Below, in pieces: positions 1 to 8,914 of a stretch of DNA of 64,000 nucleotides. This DNA comes from Rubrivivax rivuli (GTDB lineage: Bacteria; Pseudomonadota; Gammaproteobacteria; Burkholderiales; Burkholderiaceae_C), in the NCBI RefSeq assembly GCF_004016505.1, contig NZ_SACR01000005.1, positions 434,001-498,000 on the forward strand, in the 5' to 3' direction. Positions within the stretch are counted from its first letter, which is position 1. Each line of letters starts with the position of its first letter. Under the pieces are notes generated by a model. It was given only the letters and a program-made list of their open reading frames with translations. It searched no databases and had not been told where the DNA came from. The position numbers were made by a program, and so were the translations under genes.

Positions 1-1
1 G

Positions 2-2143
2 GCCTACCTGATCATGGCCGACCCCACGGCGGTGCCGCTGCTGGGCCTGCGCGCGCTGGCCGGCGACCTGGGCGCGGCGCTGGTGCAGCGCGACGGCATC
101 GCCATCAGCCAGGGCTTGTTGCAGACGCTGTGGCCGGGGGCCACGCCCGCGCAGGCCCTGGGCCGCACGCTGGTGGCGCAGAACCGCCGCTACACCGTGG
201 CCGCGGTGCTGCCCAACACCGACCCGCGCACGCCTTTCTGGCCCGCCAGCCCCATGGTGGGCGACGCGATGGCGATGGTGGGCTGGGACACCCAAGGCAA
301 CCGCTGGACGCAGGAAGAGCGCGACGCGATCTTCATGGCCAACGGCCGCGTCTTCGCACGCCTGCAACCCGGCGCGCGCGCCGCTGACGTGGGTGGCTGG
401 ATGCGCGAAGCGGTGAAGGCCAGCCCCGGCTACGCAGCGCTGCCCGCCGAGTGGACCGCAGGCGGCCGCGAGCCCGCCTACTTCCGCGGTTTGCCGCTCA
501 CCGAGCTGCCCTACGCCGGGCCGAACGAGGAGTACTGGGGCCTCATCACCGCCCTGGCCGCGGCCTGCACGCTGCTGCTGGTGATGGCGGCCTTCAACCA
601 CATGAACCTGCAGGCCGCGGCGCTGCTGCAGCGCCAGCGCGAAACGGCGCTGCGCCGCAGCCTGGGCGCCGACGGCGGCGCGTTGCTGCGCCTGTGGGCG
701 CTGGAGGGCCTGCTGCCGCTGCTGCTGGCCGCGGGGCTGGCGCTGCTGGCGGCGTGGATGCTGGCGCCGGTGGTGGGCCCGGCGCTGGGCTTCTCACCGC
801 GCCAGCCGCTGGCCGACCCGGTGCCCTGGCAGGCCTTGGCGGGCCTGGGCGCCGTGGTGGCGCTGCTGTGGCCGCTGTGTTCGCTGCTGCCCGCCTGGCA
901 GGCGCTGCACCGCCCGCCGGCGCCGGCCCTGCAGGGCCGCACCGCCAGCGAAGGGCCCTGGGGCCGGCGCACGCGCCAGGCGCTGCTGGGGCTGCAGCTG
1001 GGTGGTGCCCTGCTGCTCTTGTCGCTGGCCGGCGTGCTGGCGCTGCAGCAGCAGCACCTGCTGCAGGCCGAACGTGGGTTCCAGACCGAAGGCCGCTACT
1101 GGCTGGGCCTGATGGTCAACCCCGCCGAGCTGCCGCCGATGGAGGGCCTCGCGCGCGCCGTGGCCCAGCACCCGGCCATCTCGCACTGGGCCTGGAGCGA
1201 CAGCCCCCCGGCCCAGGCCACACGCGGCCGGCTGGAGCTGCACACCGGCGCTGGCAACCAGCAGCAGGTGCTGCGGCTGAGCACGGTGTCCTCGGGCTTC
1301 TTCGGCACTTACGGCATGCGCGTGCTCGCTGGTGAAGTGAAGGTGCCGGCAGCAGCCCCGGCAGCGCCTGCCGCTGCGACTTCGGCACCCGCCGCGGGCG
1401 AAACCCGCATGGTCATCGACGCCAAGGCCGCGCGCGCCTTGGGCTTCGCCACGCCCCAGGCCGCGGTGGGCGCCGTGCTGCGCGGTGGCGGCGGCTTCAT
1501 GCAGGCCGGCAACGAGCCGCGCCGCGTGGTGGCGGTGGTGGCCGACGTGAAGCTCGAATCGGCGCGCAGCGAAGCGCGGCCCCAGGGCTTCTTGCTGAAC
1601 GAAGCGCCGCAGTGGGATCTGAACGTCCACGGCCCCGACCCCGTGGCGCTGCGGGCCGCGCTCGACGAGGTGTGGCGCCAGGCCGGCCCGCCCGTGCCGC
1701 ACCAGGTGCGCAGCGCCACCTCGCAGCTGGCCGCGGTGTATGCGCAGGAAGCGCAGCTCACCGCGCTGCTGGGCCTGGTGGCGCTGCTGGCCGTGGCGGT
1801 GGCCCTGGCCGGCGCCTACGCGCTGGTGGCCGACACGCTGCGCCGCCGCCGCACCGAGCTGGTCTTGCGCCGCCTGCACGGCGCCGGCCCGGCCGCGATG
1901 GCGCGCGCCGTGCTGGCCGAATGCGCCTGGCCGGCCGGCATCGCGGCACTGGTAGCTTTGCCGCTGGCCGCCGCGGGCGGGGCGCTCTACCTCGATGGCT
2001 TTGAGGACCGCATCGATCTGGCCGCCGGCGTGGCCGTGCCGGTGGTGCTGGCGCTGCTGGCCACCACGCTCGTCACCGGGCTGGCCCTGGCGCGGCACCT
2101 GCGGCAGGCGCTGAAGCTGCAGCCCATCGAAGCCTTGCGCTGA
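2..2143 (+). CDS. MacB/FtsX-type ABC transporter permease (5' end outside window)
   Basis: Inner-membrane permease of an ABC system of the MacB/FtsX type; these act with a separate ATPase in lipoprotein, antimicrobial or peptide export. The frame is open back to base 2, so the true start lies upstream and the first membrane helix is missing here. Counting from the Met at base 14, an FtsX block with three helices lies near residues 178-300, a fourth helix near 323-345, a second periplasmic domain near 350-570, and a final FtsX block with three helices near 583-695. The protein ends in QPIEALR, the usual closing motif of this family. An Ala/Pro-rich linker (about residues 440-460) interrupts the second periplasmic domain. 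The ATPase partner is not in the window, so substrate and direction are unknown. Family call is firm; function is not. Confidence 0.85.
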   Translation, partial: AYLIMADPTAVPLLGLRALAGDLGAALVQRDGIAISQGLLQTLWPGATPAQALGRTLVAQNRRYTVAAVLPNTDPRTPFWPASPMVGDAMAMVGWDTQGNRWTQEERDAIFMANGRVFARLQPGARAADVGGWMREAVKASPGYAALPAEWTAGGREPAYFRGLPLTELPYAGPNEEYWGLITALAAACTLLLVMAAFNHMNLQAAALLQRQRETALRRSLGADGGALLRLWALEGLLPLLLAAGLALLAAWMLAPVVGPALGFSPRQPLADPVPWQALAGLGAVVALLWPLCSLLPAWQALHRPPAPALQGRTASEGPWGRRTRQALLGLQLGGALLLLSLAGVLALQQQHLLQAERGFQTEGRYWLGLMVNPAELPPMEGLARAVAQHPAISHWAWSDSPPAQATRGRLELHTGAGNQQQVLRLSTVSSGFFGTYGMRVLAGEVKVPAAAPAAPAAATSAPAAGETRMVIDAKAARALGFATPQAAVGAVLRGGGGFMQAGNEPRRVVAVVADVKLESARSEARPQGFLLNEAPQWDLNVHGPDPVALRAALDEVWRQAGPPVPHQVRSATSQLAAVYAQEAQLTALLGLVALLAVAVALAGAYALVADTLRRRRTELVLRRLHGAGPAAMARAVLAECAWPAGIAALVALPLAAAGGALYLDGFEDRIDLAAGVAVPVVLALLATTLVTGLALARHLRQALKLQPIEALR

Positions 2144-2246
2144 AAGCGCGCCGGGCGGGGGCCGGCCCGGCCTTGTGCCAGCGCCCTGCAAGGCTTTGCG
2201 CGGCGGGGCCAGCGGCGTGGGGCGGGCTCGCGCAGACTTCGCCGCC

Positions 2247-3200
2247 GTGAGCTCCGCCGCCGACATCACCCCCACCGCCCCGGCTGCTGCCGAGGCCCCC
2301 TGCGTCTACTACGACGGCGCCTGCCCGCTGTGCTCACGGGAGATCGCCACCTACCAGCGCGCACAGGGCGGTGACCAGCTGCAGTGGGTGGACGCCGCCG
2401 TCTGCCCGGCCCCCGCGCTGGGCGCGGCGCTGCCGCGTGAAGACGCGCTGGCCCGCCTGCACGTGCGCCTGCCCGACGGCCGCCTGCTCAGCGGCGCGGC
2501 GGCGTTTGTCGCCATCTGGCAGCGGCTGCCGGCCTTCCGCGGCCTGGCTTTGCTGGCGCGCGTGCCGGGCGCGGTGTGGGCGATGGAAATGCTCTACCGC
2601 GGTTTCCTCGCCGTTCGCCCGCTGTGGCGCCCGCGGCCCTTGCCGGCCGCGTGGCTGGCCTTGCCCTTGGCCTTGCGCCGCGAACTGCGCACCGACCATG
2701 CCGGCGAAGCCGGCGCCGTCATGATCTACCGCGGCGTGCTGGCGCTGGCGCGTGACGCCGAAGTTCGCGCCTTCGCCCAGCACCACCTGCAGACCGAGCA
2801 GCAACATTTGGCGCTCATCGAGGCCGTGGTGCCGCGTTCGCAACGCAGCCGCCTGCTGCCGCTGTGGCTGGCGGCCGGTTGGGTGACGGGCGCGCTGCCG
2901 GCGCTCTTCGGCCCGCGCGCCGTCTACGCCACCATCGAGGCGGTGGAAACCTTTGTCGACACGCACTATGCCGACCAGGTGGCGATGATCGATGCACTGC
3001 CGGCCTCCGAAACCCAGCCGGGCGCGAGCCTGCCCGCGCTGCGCCAGCTGCTGGAAACCTGCCGCCTCGACGAGGTGGCCCACCGCGACGATGCCAGGGC
3101 GCGCCGCGGCGCCGCGCCGGCCGGCGTGGCGGCACGCCTGTGGGCTGCGGTGGTTGGCAGCGGCTCGGCCGCCGCCGTGCGGGTGAGCCGCCACCTGTGA
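2247..3200 (+). CDS. DCC thiol-oxidoreductase domain fused to COQ7-like di-iron hydroxylase
   Basis: Two domains in one chain. The N-terminal part (about residues 18-130) is a DCC/DUF393 domain with the signature YDGACPLC, a thioredoxin-fold thiol-disulfide family. The C-terminal part (about 145-310) resembles COQ7, the di-iron enzyme that hydroxylates demethoxyubiquinone in ubiquinone synthesis. All ligand motifs are present: DHAGEAGA near 150-157, EQQH at 184-187, EAVETF, and DEVAH near the end. The central hydrophobic stretch (LAAGWVTGALPALF) fits the membrane-surface helix of COQ7. The start is uncertain: GTG at 2247 leaves a short leader before the DCC domain, while GTG at 2175 adds 24 residues that look non-coding; neither has a good ribosome site. 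Whether it is the cell's ubiquinone hydroxylase or a paralogue cannot be told here. Confidence 0.82.
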   Translation: MSSAADITPTAPAAAEAPCVYYDGACPLCSREIATYQRAQGGDQLQWVDAAVCPAPALGAALPREDALARLHVRLPDGRLLSGAAAFVAIWQRLPAFRGLALLARVPGAVWAMEMLYRGFLAVRPLWRPRPLPAAWLALPLALRRELRTDHAGEAGAVMIYRGVLALARDAEVRAFAQHHLQTEQQHLALIEAVVPRSQRSRLLPLWLAAGWVTGALPALFGPRAVYATIEAVETFVDTHYADQVAMIDALPASETQPGASLPALRQLLETCRLDEVAHRDDARARRGAAPAGVAARLWAAVVGSGSAAAVRVSRHL

Positions 3201-3246
3201 GCCCGCCAGGGCCGGCGTGGCCCGACGGTGCCGACACAATCCGCCG

Positions 3247-4059
3247 ATGCAACTGATCGGCGTCGATTTCAGCAGCGCGCCCACGCGCCGCAAGCCCATC
3301 ACCGTGGCCCGCGGCCAGCTCGTGGGCGCGGTGCTGCGCCTGAACGCGCTGGACGAACTGCCGACCATGGCGGGCTTCGAGGCCCTGCTGGCCGAAGCCG
3401 GCCCCTGGTGCGGCGGTTTCGATTTCCCCTTCGGCCTGCCACGCGCCTTCGTCGACGCGCAAGGCCTGGGCAACACCACGGCCGAGGTCATCACCGAACT
3501 GCAGCGCCGCTGCCCCACGCGCATGGACTTCCGCGCGTTGGTGGACGCCTGGGGTAACACCCGCCCCGCCGGCCAGCGCCTGCTGCACCGCGTGTGCGAC
3601 GGCGCCATGCCCGGCATCAGCAGCAGCAGCCCGCTGCAGACGCGGTATGTGCCCGTGGGCTTCATGTACTACGAGGGCCTCTCGCGTTTGGTCCGTGCCG
3701 GCGTGAGCCTGCCGCGCCAGCACGAAGGCGATGCGCAGCGTGTGGCGCTGGAGGCCTACCCCGGACTGCTGGCCTTCGAGCTGGTCGGCCGCCGCTCCTA
3801 CAAGAACAGCGAAGAGGCCGACCGGCTCATCGCCCGCAAGGACATCGTCGAGGCGCTGGAGCAAGGCCGCACCCGCCTGGGCCTGCGCCTGAAGCTCACG
3901 CACGCGCAGCGCGACGCCTTGGTGGACGACGCCAGCGGCGACCGGCTCGACGCCGCGCTGTGCCTGGCGCAGGCCGCCTGGGCGCTGCAGCAGCCGGGTT
4001 ACGGCCTGCCGGCGCAGCTGGACGCGGTGGAAGGCTGGATCGCCACCGCGCCCACATGA
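3247..4059 (+). CDS. DUF429 family protein
   Basis: A protein of about 270 residues matching the DUF429 family. It opens with the typical strand and acidic residue (LIGVDFSSAP), followed by a GGFDFPFGLPR segment, and carries a conserved EAYPG block and a C-terminal DDASGDRLDAALCLAQAAW block. The acidic residues in these blocks suggest an RNase-H-like or nuclease-like fold, but no activity is established for the family and none is claimed. ATG at 3247 is chosen because the family begins at this strand. A CACAAT hexamer ends only 6 bases before the ATG, so a very short or leaderless transcript is possible. The stop overlaps the helicase start by 4 bases (ATGA), so the two are probably co-translated. 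Confidence 0.8.
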   Translation: MQLIGVDFSSAPTRRKPITVARGQLVGAVLRLNALDELPTMAGFEALLAEAGPWCGGFDFPFGLPRAFVDAQGLGNTTAEVITELQRRCPTRMDFRALVDAWGNTRPAGQRLLHRVCDGAMPGISSSSPLQTRYVPVGFMYYEGLSRLVRAGVSLPRQHEGDAQRVALEAYPGLLAFELVGRRSYKNSEEADRLIARKDIVEALEQGRTRLGLRLKLTHAQRDALVDDASGDRLDAALCLAQAAWALQQPGYGLPAQLDAVEGWIATAPT

Positions 4060-6566
4060 ACGCGCCGGCCGAGGCCTGGTTCGCCGCGCGCGGCTGGCAG
4101 CCCTTCGCCTTCCAGCGCGAGGTGTGGGCCGCCATGGCCGCCGGCCGCAGCGGCCTGCTGCACGCCACCACCGGCAGTGGCAAGACCTACGCGGTGTGGA
4201 TGGGTGCGCTGCAGCGCGCGCGTCCGGTGAAAGCCTCGCCCGGGCTGCAGGTGCTGTGGATCACGCCGATGCGTGCACTCGCCGCCGACACCGCACGCGC
4301 CTTGCAGCAACCCTTGCCCGAGATGGCCCCGGCCTGGGCCGTGGGCACGCGCAGCGGCGACACGCCGAGTGCCGAACGCGCACGCCAAGACCGCCGCCTG
4401 CCGCAGGCCCTGGTGACCACGCCCGAATCGTTGAGCCTGATGCTGACGCGCGAACGGGCCTTCGAAGAGCTGGGCGGCGTGCACACCGTGGTGGTGGACG
4501 AGTGGCACGAGCTCATCGCCAACAAACGCGGCGTGCAGGTGCAGCTGGCGCTGGCGCGGCTGAAACGTTGGAACCCGGCGCTGGTGGTGTGGGGCCTGTC
4601 GGCAACGCTGGGCAATGTCGACGAAGCCATGGCCACGCTGTGCGGCGAAGGCGGCCAGCGCGTGCAGGGCCGCGTCGACAAGGCCTTGCGCATCGACACC
4701 CTGCTGCCGCAGGACCCCGGCCGCTTCAGCTGGGGCGGGCACCTGGGCGCGCAGATGCTGCAGCCGGTGGTGGACGAGATCGAGCGGAGCAGCACCGCGC
4801 TGGTCTTCACCAACACGCGCAGCCAGGCCGAGATCTGGTACCAGCTGCTGCTGCAGGCGCGGCCCGACTGGGCCGGCATCGTGGCGCTGCACCATGGCAG
4901 CCTCGACAAGGAAGTGCGTGCCTGGGTCGAAGCAGGGCTCAAGGCCGGGCAGTTGAAGGCCGTGGTGGCCACCTCCAGCCTGGACCTGGGCGTCGACTTC
5001 CTGCCCGTGGAGCGTGTGCTGCAGATCGGCAGCGCCAAGGGCGTGGCGCGGCTGCTGCAGCGCGCCGGCCGCAGCGGCCACGCGCCGGGCCGCGAGAGCC
5101 GCGTGACGCTGGTGCCCACCAACACGCTGGAGCTGGTGGAAGCCGCTGCCGCGCGCGCCGCCGCGCAGGCCGGCCAGGTGGAAGCGCGCACGGGCCTGGA
5201 CAAGCCGCTGGACGTGCTGGTGCAGCACCTGGTGACGGTGGCCCTGGGCGGCGACGTTGACACCCAAGGCGCGCCGACCACCGGCTACACCGCCGACGAG
5301 CTGTTCGACGAGGTGCGCAGCACGCACGCCTACCGCACGCTGAGCCGCGAAGAATTCGACTGGGCCCTGGCCTTCGTCGAACGCGGCGGCGAGAGCCTGA
5401 CGGCCTACCCCGAGTACCACCGCGTGCAGCTCGTGGACGGCCGCTGGCGCGTGCCCGACCGCGGCATCGCGCGCCGCCACCGGCTGCAGGTGGGCACCAT
5501 CGTCAGCGATGCGGCGATGGCGGTGAAGTGGATGAGCGGCGGCACGATAGGCAGCATCGAAGAAGGTTTCATCGCGCGCCTGAACAAGGGCGACCACTTC
5601 GTCTTCGCCGGCCGCGTGCTGGAGTACGTGCGCACGCAGGACATGGCCGCCTACGTGCGTGCCGGCAGCAAGAAGAAGGGCGTGGTGCCTGCGTGGGCCG
5701 GCGGCAAGATGCCGCTGAGCAGCGAACTGGCCGCCGCCGTGCAGGGCCTGCTGGACCACACCGCAGTGGCGCTGCAAGGCGCGGCCCCGGCCCCGCCATT
5801 CACCGACCCCGAACTCGAAGCCGCGCGGCCCATGCTGCAGGCCCAGGCGCAGATGTCGCGCCTGCCCGAGCGTGGCGCGCTGCTGCTGGAGCAACTGCAC
5901 TCGCGCGAAGGCCATCACCTGTTCTTCTACCCCTTCGCGGGGCGCAACGTGCACATCGGCCTGGCGCAGCTGCTGGCCTGGCGGCTGGCGAAACACGCGC
6001 CCAACACCTTCTCGCTCAGCGTCAACGACTACGGCCTGGAGATCCTGGCCGCGCAGCCCGTGGACGAAGCCGCGCTCGACCCGGCCGCGCTCTTCAGCGG
6101 TGCCGACTTGCTGGCCGACGTGCTGGCCAGCCTGAACTCGGGCGAACTTGCACAGCGGCGTTTCCGCGAGATCGCGCGCGTGGCCGGGCTCGTCTTCGGC
6201 GGCTTCCCGGGCGCGCCCAAGAGCCTGCGCCAGCTGCAGGCCAGCAGCAGCCTGTTCTTCGAGGTCTTCCGCAAGTACGACGCCGGCAACCGCCTGCTGG
6301 GCCAGGCCGAGCGCGAGGTGCTCTCGCAAGAGCTGGAGGTGGGCCGCCTGCAGGCCACGCTGCAGCGCCTGGCCGCGCTGCCGCTGCAGCGCGTGGTGCT
6401 GCAGGCGCCCAGCCCCTTTGCGCTGCCGCTGCTGGTGGAGCGGCTGCGCGAGCAGCTCAGCACCGAGAAGCTGAAGGACCGGCTGGATCGGCTGCTGGCG
6501 GCGTCCGAGGCCGTGCTCGCACCACCGCCGGTGCGGCGGCGGCGTGCGCTGCGCCCCAAGGCATGA
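4056..6566 (+). CDS. Ligase-associated type DEXH-box DNA helicase (Lhr-like)
   Basis: An 836-residue superfamily-2 helicase. Motif I is TTGSGKT near residues 38-44, motif II is DEWH near 148-151, motif III is SAT, and the C-terminal RecA domain has the VATSSLDLGVDF and QRAGRSGH segments. The long C-terminal region with a winged-helix-like part matches the ligase-associated DEXH helicases, usually found beside an ATP-dependent ligase, an exonuclease and a metallophosphoesterase in a repair cluster. None of those partners lies in the window; the only coupled gene is the DUF429 protein upstream, which this ORF overlaps by 4 bases. Role in DNA repair is inferred from the family. The stop is 4 bases from the convergent gene that follows, with no terminator visible. 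Confidence 0.88.
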   Translation: MNAPAEAWFAARGWQPFAFQREVWAAMAAGRSGLLHATTGSGKTYAVWMGALQRARPVKASPGLQVLWITPMRALAADTARALQQPLPEMAPAWAVGTRSGDTPSAERARQDRRLPQALVTTPESLSLMLTRERAFEELGGVHTVVVDEWHELIANKRGVQVQLALARLKRWNPALVVWGLSATLGNVDEAMATLCGEGGQRVQGRVDKALRIDTLLPQDPGRFSWGGHLGAQMLQPVVDEIERSSTALVFTNTRSQAEIWYQLLLQARPDWAGIVALHHGSLDKEVRAWVEAGLKAGQLKAVVATSSLDLGVDFLPVERVLQIGSAKGVARLLQRAGRSGHAPGRESRVTLVPTNTLELVEAAAARAAAQAGQVEARTGLDKPLDVLVQHLVTVALGGDVDTQGAPTTGYTADELFDEVRSTHAYRTLSREEFDWALAFVERGGESLTAYPEYHRVQLVDGRWRVPDRGIARRHRLQVGTIVSDAAMAVKWMSGGTIGSIEEGFIARLNKGDHFVFAGRVLEYVRTQDMAAYVRAGSKKKGVVPAWAGGKMPLSSELAAAVQGLLDHTAVALQGAAPAPPFTDPELEAARPMLQAQAQMSRLPERGALLLEQLHSREGHHLFFYPFAGRNVHIGLAQLLAWRLAKHAPNTFSLSVNDYGLEILAAQPVDEAALDPAALFSGADLLADVLASLNSGELAQRRFREIARVAGLVFGGFPGAPKSLRQLQASSSLFFEVFRKYDAGNRLLGQAEREVLSQELEVGRLQATLQRLAALPLQRVVLQAPSPFALPLLVERLREQLSTEKLKDRLDRLLAASEAVLAPPPVRRRRALRPKA

Positions 6567-6570
6567 ACCG

Positions 6571-7683
6571 TCAGCGAGGGGTCCGCGGGGGCAGCAGGCG
6601 CTGCACCAGCGCCTCCAGGGCCTGCCAGCGCGCCTGCCGTTCGGAGGGGCTCAGGGTGTCACCGCCGTAGACGAAGGAGGGCGTCGCTGCGCCGTGCAGG
6701 ATGTGCCGGGCCGGCATCTGCTGCAGATCGTCCACGCACAGGCGCCCCAGCGCGCAATGGAACATCTCCAGCGCCGCAGGGATGCAATAGCCGCCGCGCC
6801 GGCAGGCCTCGATCTGCAGGGCGAGCTGGAACATCGCGGCGTCCGACATCGTGTCGCTGCCCAGGCGCAGGCGGCTCAGGTCCAGATCGGGCAGCTTTTC
6901 GGCCAGGATCTCGCGAACGGCCTCGGGCAGCACCATCGGCGGTCCCGGCGGCAGGCCCAACGCAGCCAGGTCCCTGGGCCGCCAGATGTCGGCGGTGGCG
7001 CTCAGCAGTTCGGCGGAACCCGTGGCCCGCAGCGCCGCCAGCAAGGCCTGGTGTTGGGCCTCGTCGGCGGGCTTGCGATGGCTCAAGGCCGCCAGCAAAG
7101 GGCCTGCCAGCGTGCCCCAGCCGGCATCGTCGCGCAGGGCCAGGGTCGAGGGCTGGCGGTCCATCTGCCCCTCGCAGGCCTGCTGCACGGTGGCCAGGTG
7201 TTCGCGGCGTGCGGCGTCCATCGGCACGGTCGGGGGCGGCACGCTGGTCAAGCCGGTGCCGATGCCCGCCGTGGCGGTGAAGCAGCGCCGGTAAGCCAGA
7301 TGTGCAGCCGCGACGTCCAGCAGATGGCCGCTCACGGCGGCGCGCTGCACCACCACGCGCAGCGGGTCCTGCCGCACGCGCAGCAGCGCCTGTTGCCAGG
7401 CGTCAGTGGCAGCGCTGGCGGGTGCCGTGGCCGGTGCCGGCGCGGCCGGCCTCGCGCTTTGGGGCGGCGGGGCGGTTGTCACGGTGGGTGCTGCCGTGGC
7501 CGCTGGGGCAGGGGCTGCCAGCCGGGCCGGCGTTGGCGGCTCGGGATCTGCGGGCCCCATCAGCCAGAGTCCCAGGCCCAGCAGCACCAACAGCAGGCCC
7601 GCGATGGCCCGGCGCCACCGCCTTGGGCGGCCTGGGCGGCGTGGGGGCGGGCGCAGGGGAGAGGTCGGCAAGGTGGTGGACAT
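6571..7683 (-). CDS. Membrane-anchored protein of unknown function
   Basis: A 370-residue protein not recognised as a known family. It has a short Arg/Pro-rich cytoplasmic N-terminus, one strong hydrophobic helix (AIAGLLLVLLGLGLWLMG, about residues 25-42), then a long Ala/Pro linker (about 45-95), which is a typical single-pass anchor with a periplasmic domain. The C-terminal domain is mostly helical and contains scattered Cys residues (CRRGGYC, CALGRLC) that could form disulfides in the periplasm. The ATG at 7683 is chosen because it puts the basic stretch directly before the helix; an in-frame start 39 bases upstream is possible. It converges on the helicase and diverges from the next exported protein across about 50 bases. 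Confidence 0.6.
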   Translation of the reverse strand: MSTTLPTSPLRPPPRRPGRPRRWRRAIAGLLLVLLGLGLWLMGPADPEPPTPARLAAPAPAATAAPTVTTAPPPQSARPAAPAPATAPASAATDAWQQALLRVRQDPLRVVVQRAAVSGHLLDVAAAHLAYRRCFTATAGIGTGLTSVPPPTVPMDAARREHLATVQQACEGQMDRQPSTLALRDDAGWGTLAGPLLAALSHRKPADEAQHQALLAALRATGSAELLSATADIWRPRDLAALGLPPGPPMVLPEAVREILAEKLPDLDLSRLRLGSDTMSDAAMFQLALQIEACRRGGYCIPAALEMFHCALGRLCVDDLQQMPARHILHGAATPSFVYGGDTLSPSERQARWQALEALVQRLLPPRTPR

Positions 7684-7736
7684 CGGCGTGGCTGCGCTGC
7701 CGAGGCTAGCGCAGCCCGGCACAGGGGCCCGCTACG

Positions 7737-8846
7737 ATGAGGGCCATGCCCCGTGCCGACCTGTCTGCCAACCGCCGCGCCACCTTCATCCGGGGGCTGT
7801 GGCTCTGTGCGCCCCTGGCCCTGCTGGCGCACGCGGGGGCGCAAGCCCAGAACGGCGCCCCGGCGCTGGTGGGCCCGCCCGTTTCCTTGATCTCATCGGC
7901 CACCGCGCCCAGCGTCGAACGCCTGGCCTGGCTTTCCGGCTGCTGGCGCAGCGAAGGCGGCGAAGCGGGCTCGGGCGAGCAGTGGCTGCCGCTGGCGGGG
8001 CAGACGCTGCTGGGCGCCAGCCGCACCGTGCGCGGCGGGGTCACGGTGGGCTACGAGTTCATGCAGATCCGCCAGCAGCCCGACGGCAGCGTCGTCTTCG
8101 CGGCCCTGCCCAACGGCCGCAACGAGACGCTCTTCACGCTGCTGCCCGGCGCACCGCTGGAGGCGGTGTTCGAGAACGCGGGCAACGATTTCCCGCAGCG
8201 CGTGATCTACCGCCTGGAAGAAGGCGGCCGGCTGCGCGCGCGCATCGAGGGCCGGCGCGGCGGGGCGCCCGCCGGCATCGATTTCCCGATGCAGCGCACG
8301 CCCTGCGAGGCGCTGCCGCCGCGGCCCGGGGCCTTCCAGGGGCTGCCCTGGGGCGCCACCGAGCTGCAGATGGCGCAGCGTTTCGGTGCCGCGCTGAAGC
8401 TGGCCGAGTGCCCGCCGCTGCCCAAGGGCACGCCGCCGGCCGTGGGCCCGGCGCGCGAGGCCTGCGACCACCCGACATTGGCGCCCTACGACGTGGCCGG
8501 CGTGCCCTTCCGCCTGCACCTGCATGTGGACGCCGCGCAGCGCCAGCTGGTGCGCGTGGCGCTGGCTTGGGCCGGCGAGGCCGCGCAGGCCACCGCCAGC
8601 GACACCGGCTGGAGCGACAAGCACCGCCGCCTGCGCCAGCTGCTGGTGCAGCGCTACGGCAACCCCGAGACCACGCACGTCGACACCGACGGCGGCCTGC
8701 ACAGCGCGGTGGCGCGCTGGCGCGTGGGCGACACGCTGATCGAGCTGAAATCGTCCTACCAGGCGCGCAGCGACAAGAGCCCGGCGCGTGAACAGGTGGG
8801 CATCGTCTACCAGCCCGTGCATGCGGGTGAGGCGGGCCGCCTGTGA
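7737..8846 (+). CDS. Exported protein with DUF6265-like domain
   Basis: A 369-residue secreted protein. The signal peptide (hydrophobic LWLCAPLALLAHAGAQAQ) ends near residue 38. A DUF6265-like domain follows (about 55-190), recognised by its opening LAWLSGCW and a lipocalin-like series of strands (GQTLLGASRTV, YEFMQIR, FENAGNDFPQRVIYR). The second half (about 195-365) begins FQGLPWGAT and looks like an independent domain built on a short-repeat phrase often seen in exported proteobacterial proteins; it contains four Cys or fewer and no catalytic motif. AGGGG nine bases before the ATG at 7737 supports this start over the Met three codons on. Its stop overlaps the possible upstream start of the nuclease gene. 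Function unknown. Confidence 0.65.
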   Translation: MRAMPRADLSANRRATFIRGLWLCAPLALLAHAGAQAQNGAPALVGPPVSLISSATAPSVERLAWLSGCWRSEGGEAGSGEQWLPLAGQTLLGASRTVRGGVTVGYEFMQIRQQPDGSVVFAALPNGRNETLFTLLPGAPLEAVFENAGNDFPQRVIYRLEEGGRLRARIEGRRGGAPAGIDFPMQRTPCEALPPRPGAFQGLPWGATELQMAQRFGAALKLAECPPLPKGTPPAVGPAREACDHPTLAPYDVAGVPFRLHLHVDAAQRQLVRVALAWAGEAAQATASDTGWSDKHRRLRQLLVQRYGNPETTHVDTDGGLHSAVARWRVGDTLIELKSSYQARSDKSPAREQVGIVYQPVHAGEAGRL

Positions 8847-8914
8847 AACGGGCCGCGTCTGCCGATAAGGCGATGCCGTCGAACTTCGATCATCCCCAGC
8901 CAGGAAGCCGTTCC

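Noticed and set aside
794..2275. 493-codon minus-strand frame opposite the ABC permease
   Set aside because: Antisense shadow; membrane helices and FtsX ending are on the plus strand.
3999..6329. 776-codon minus-strand frame opposite the DEXH helicase
   Set aside because: No motif, His/Gln-rich translation; the helicase motifs are on the other strand.
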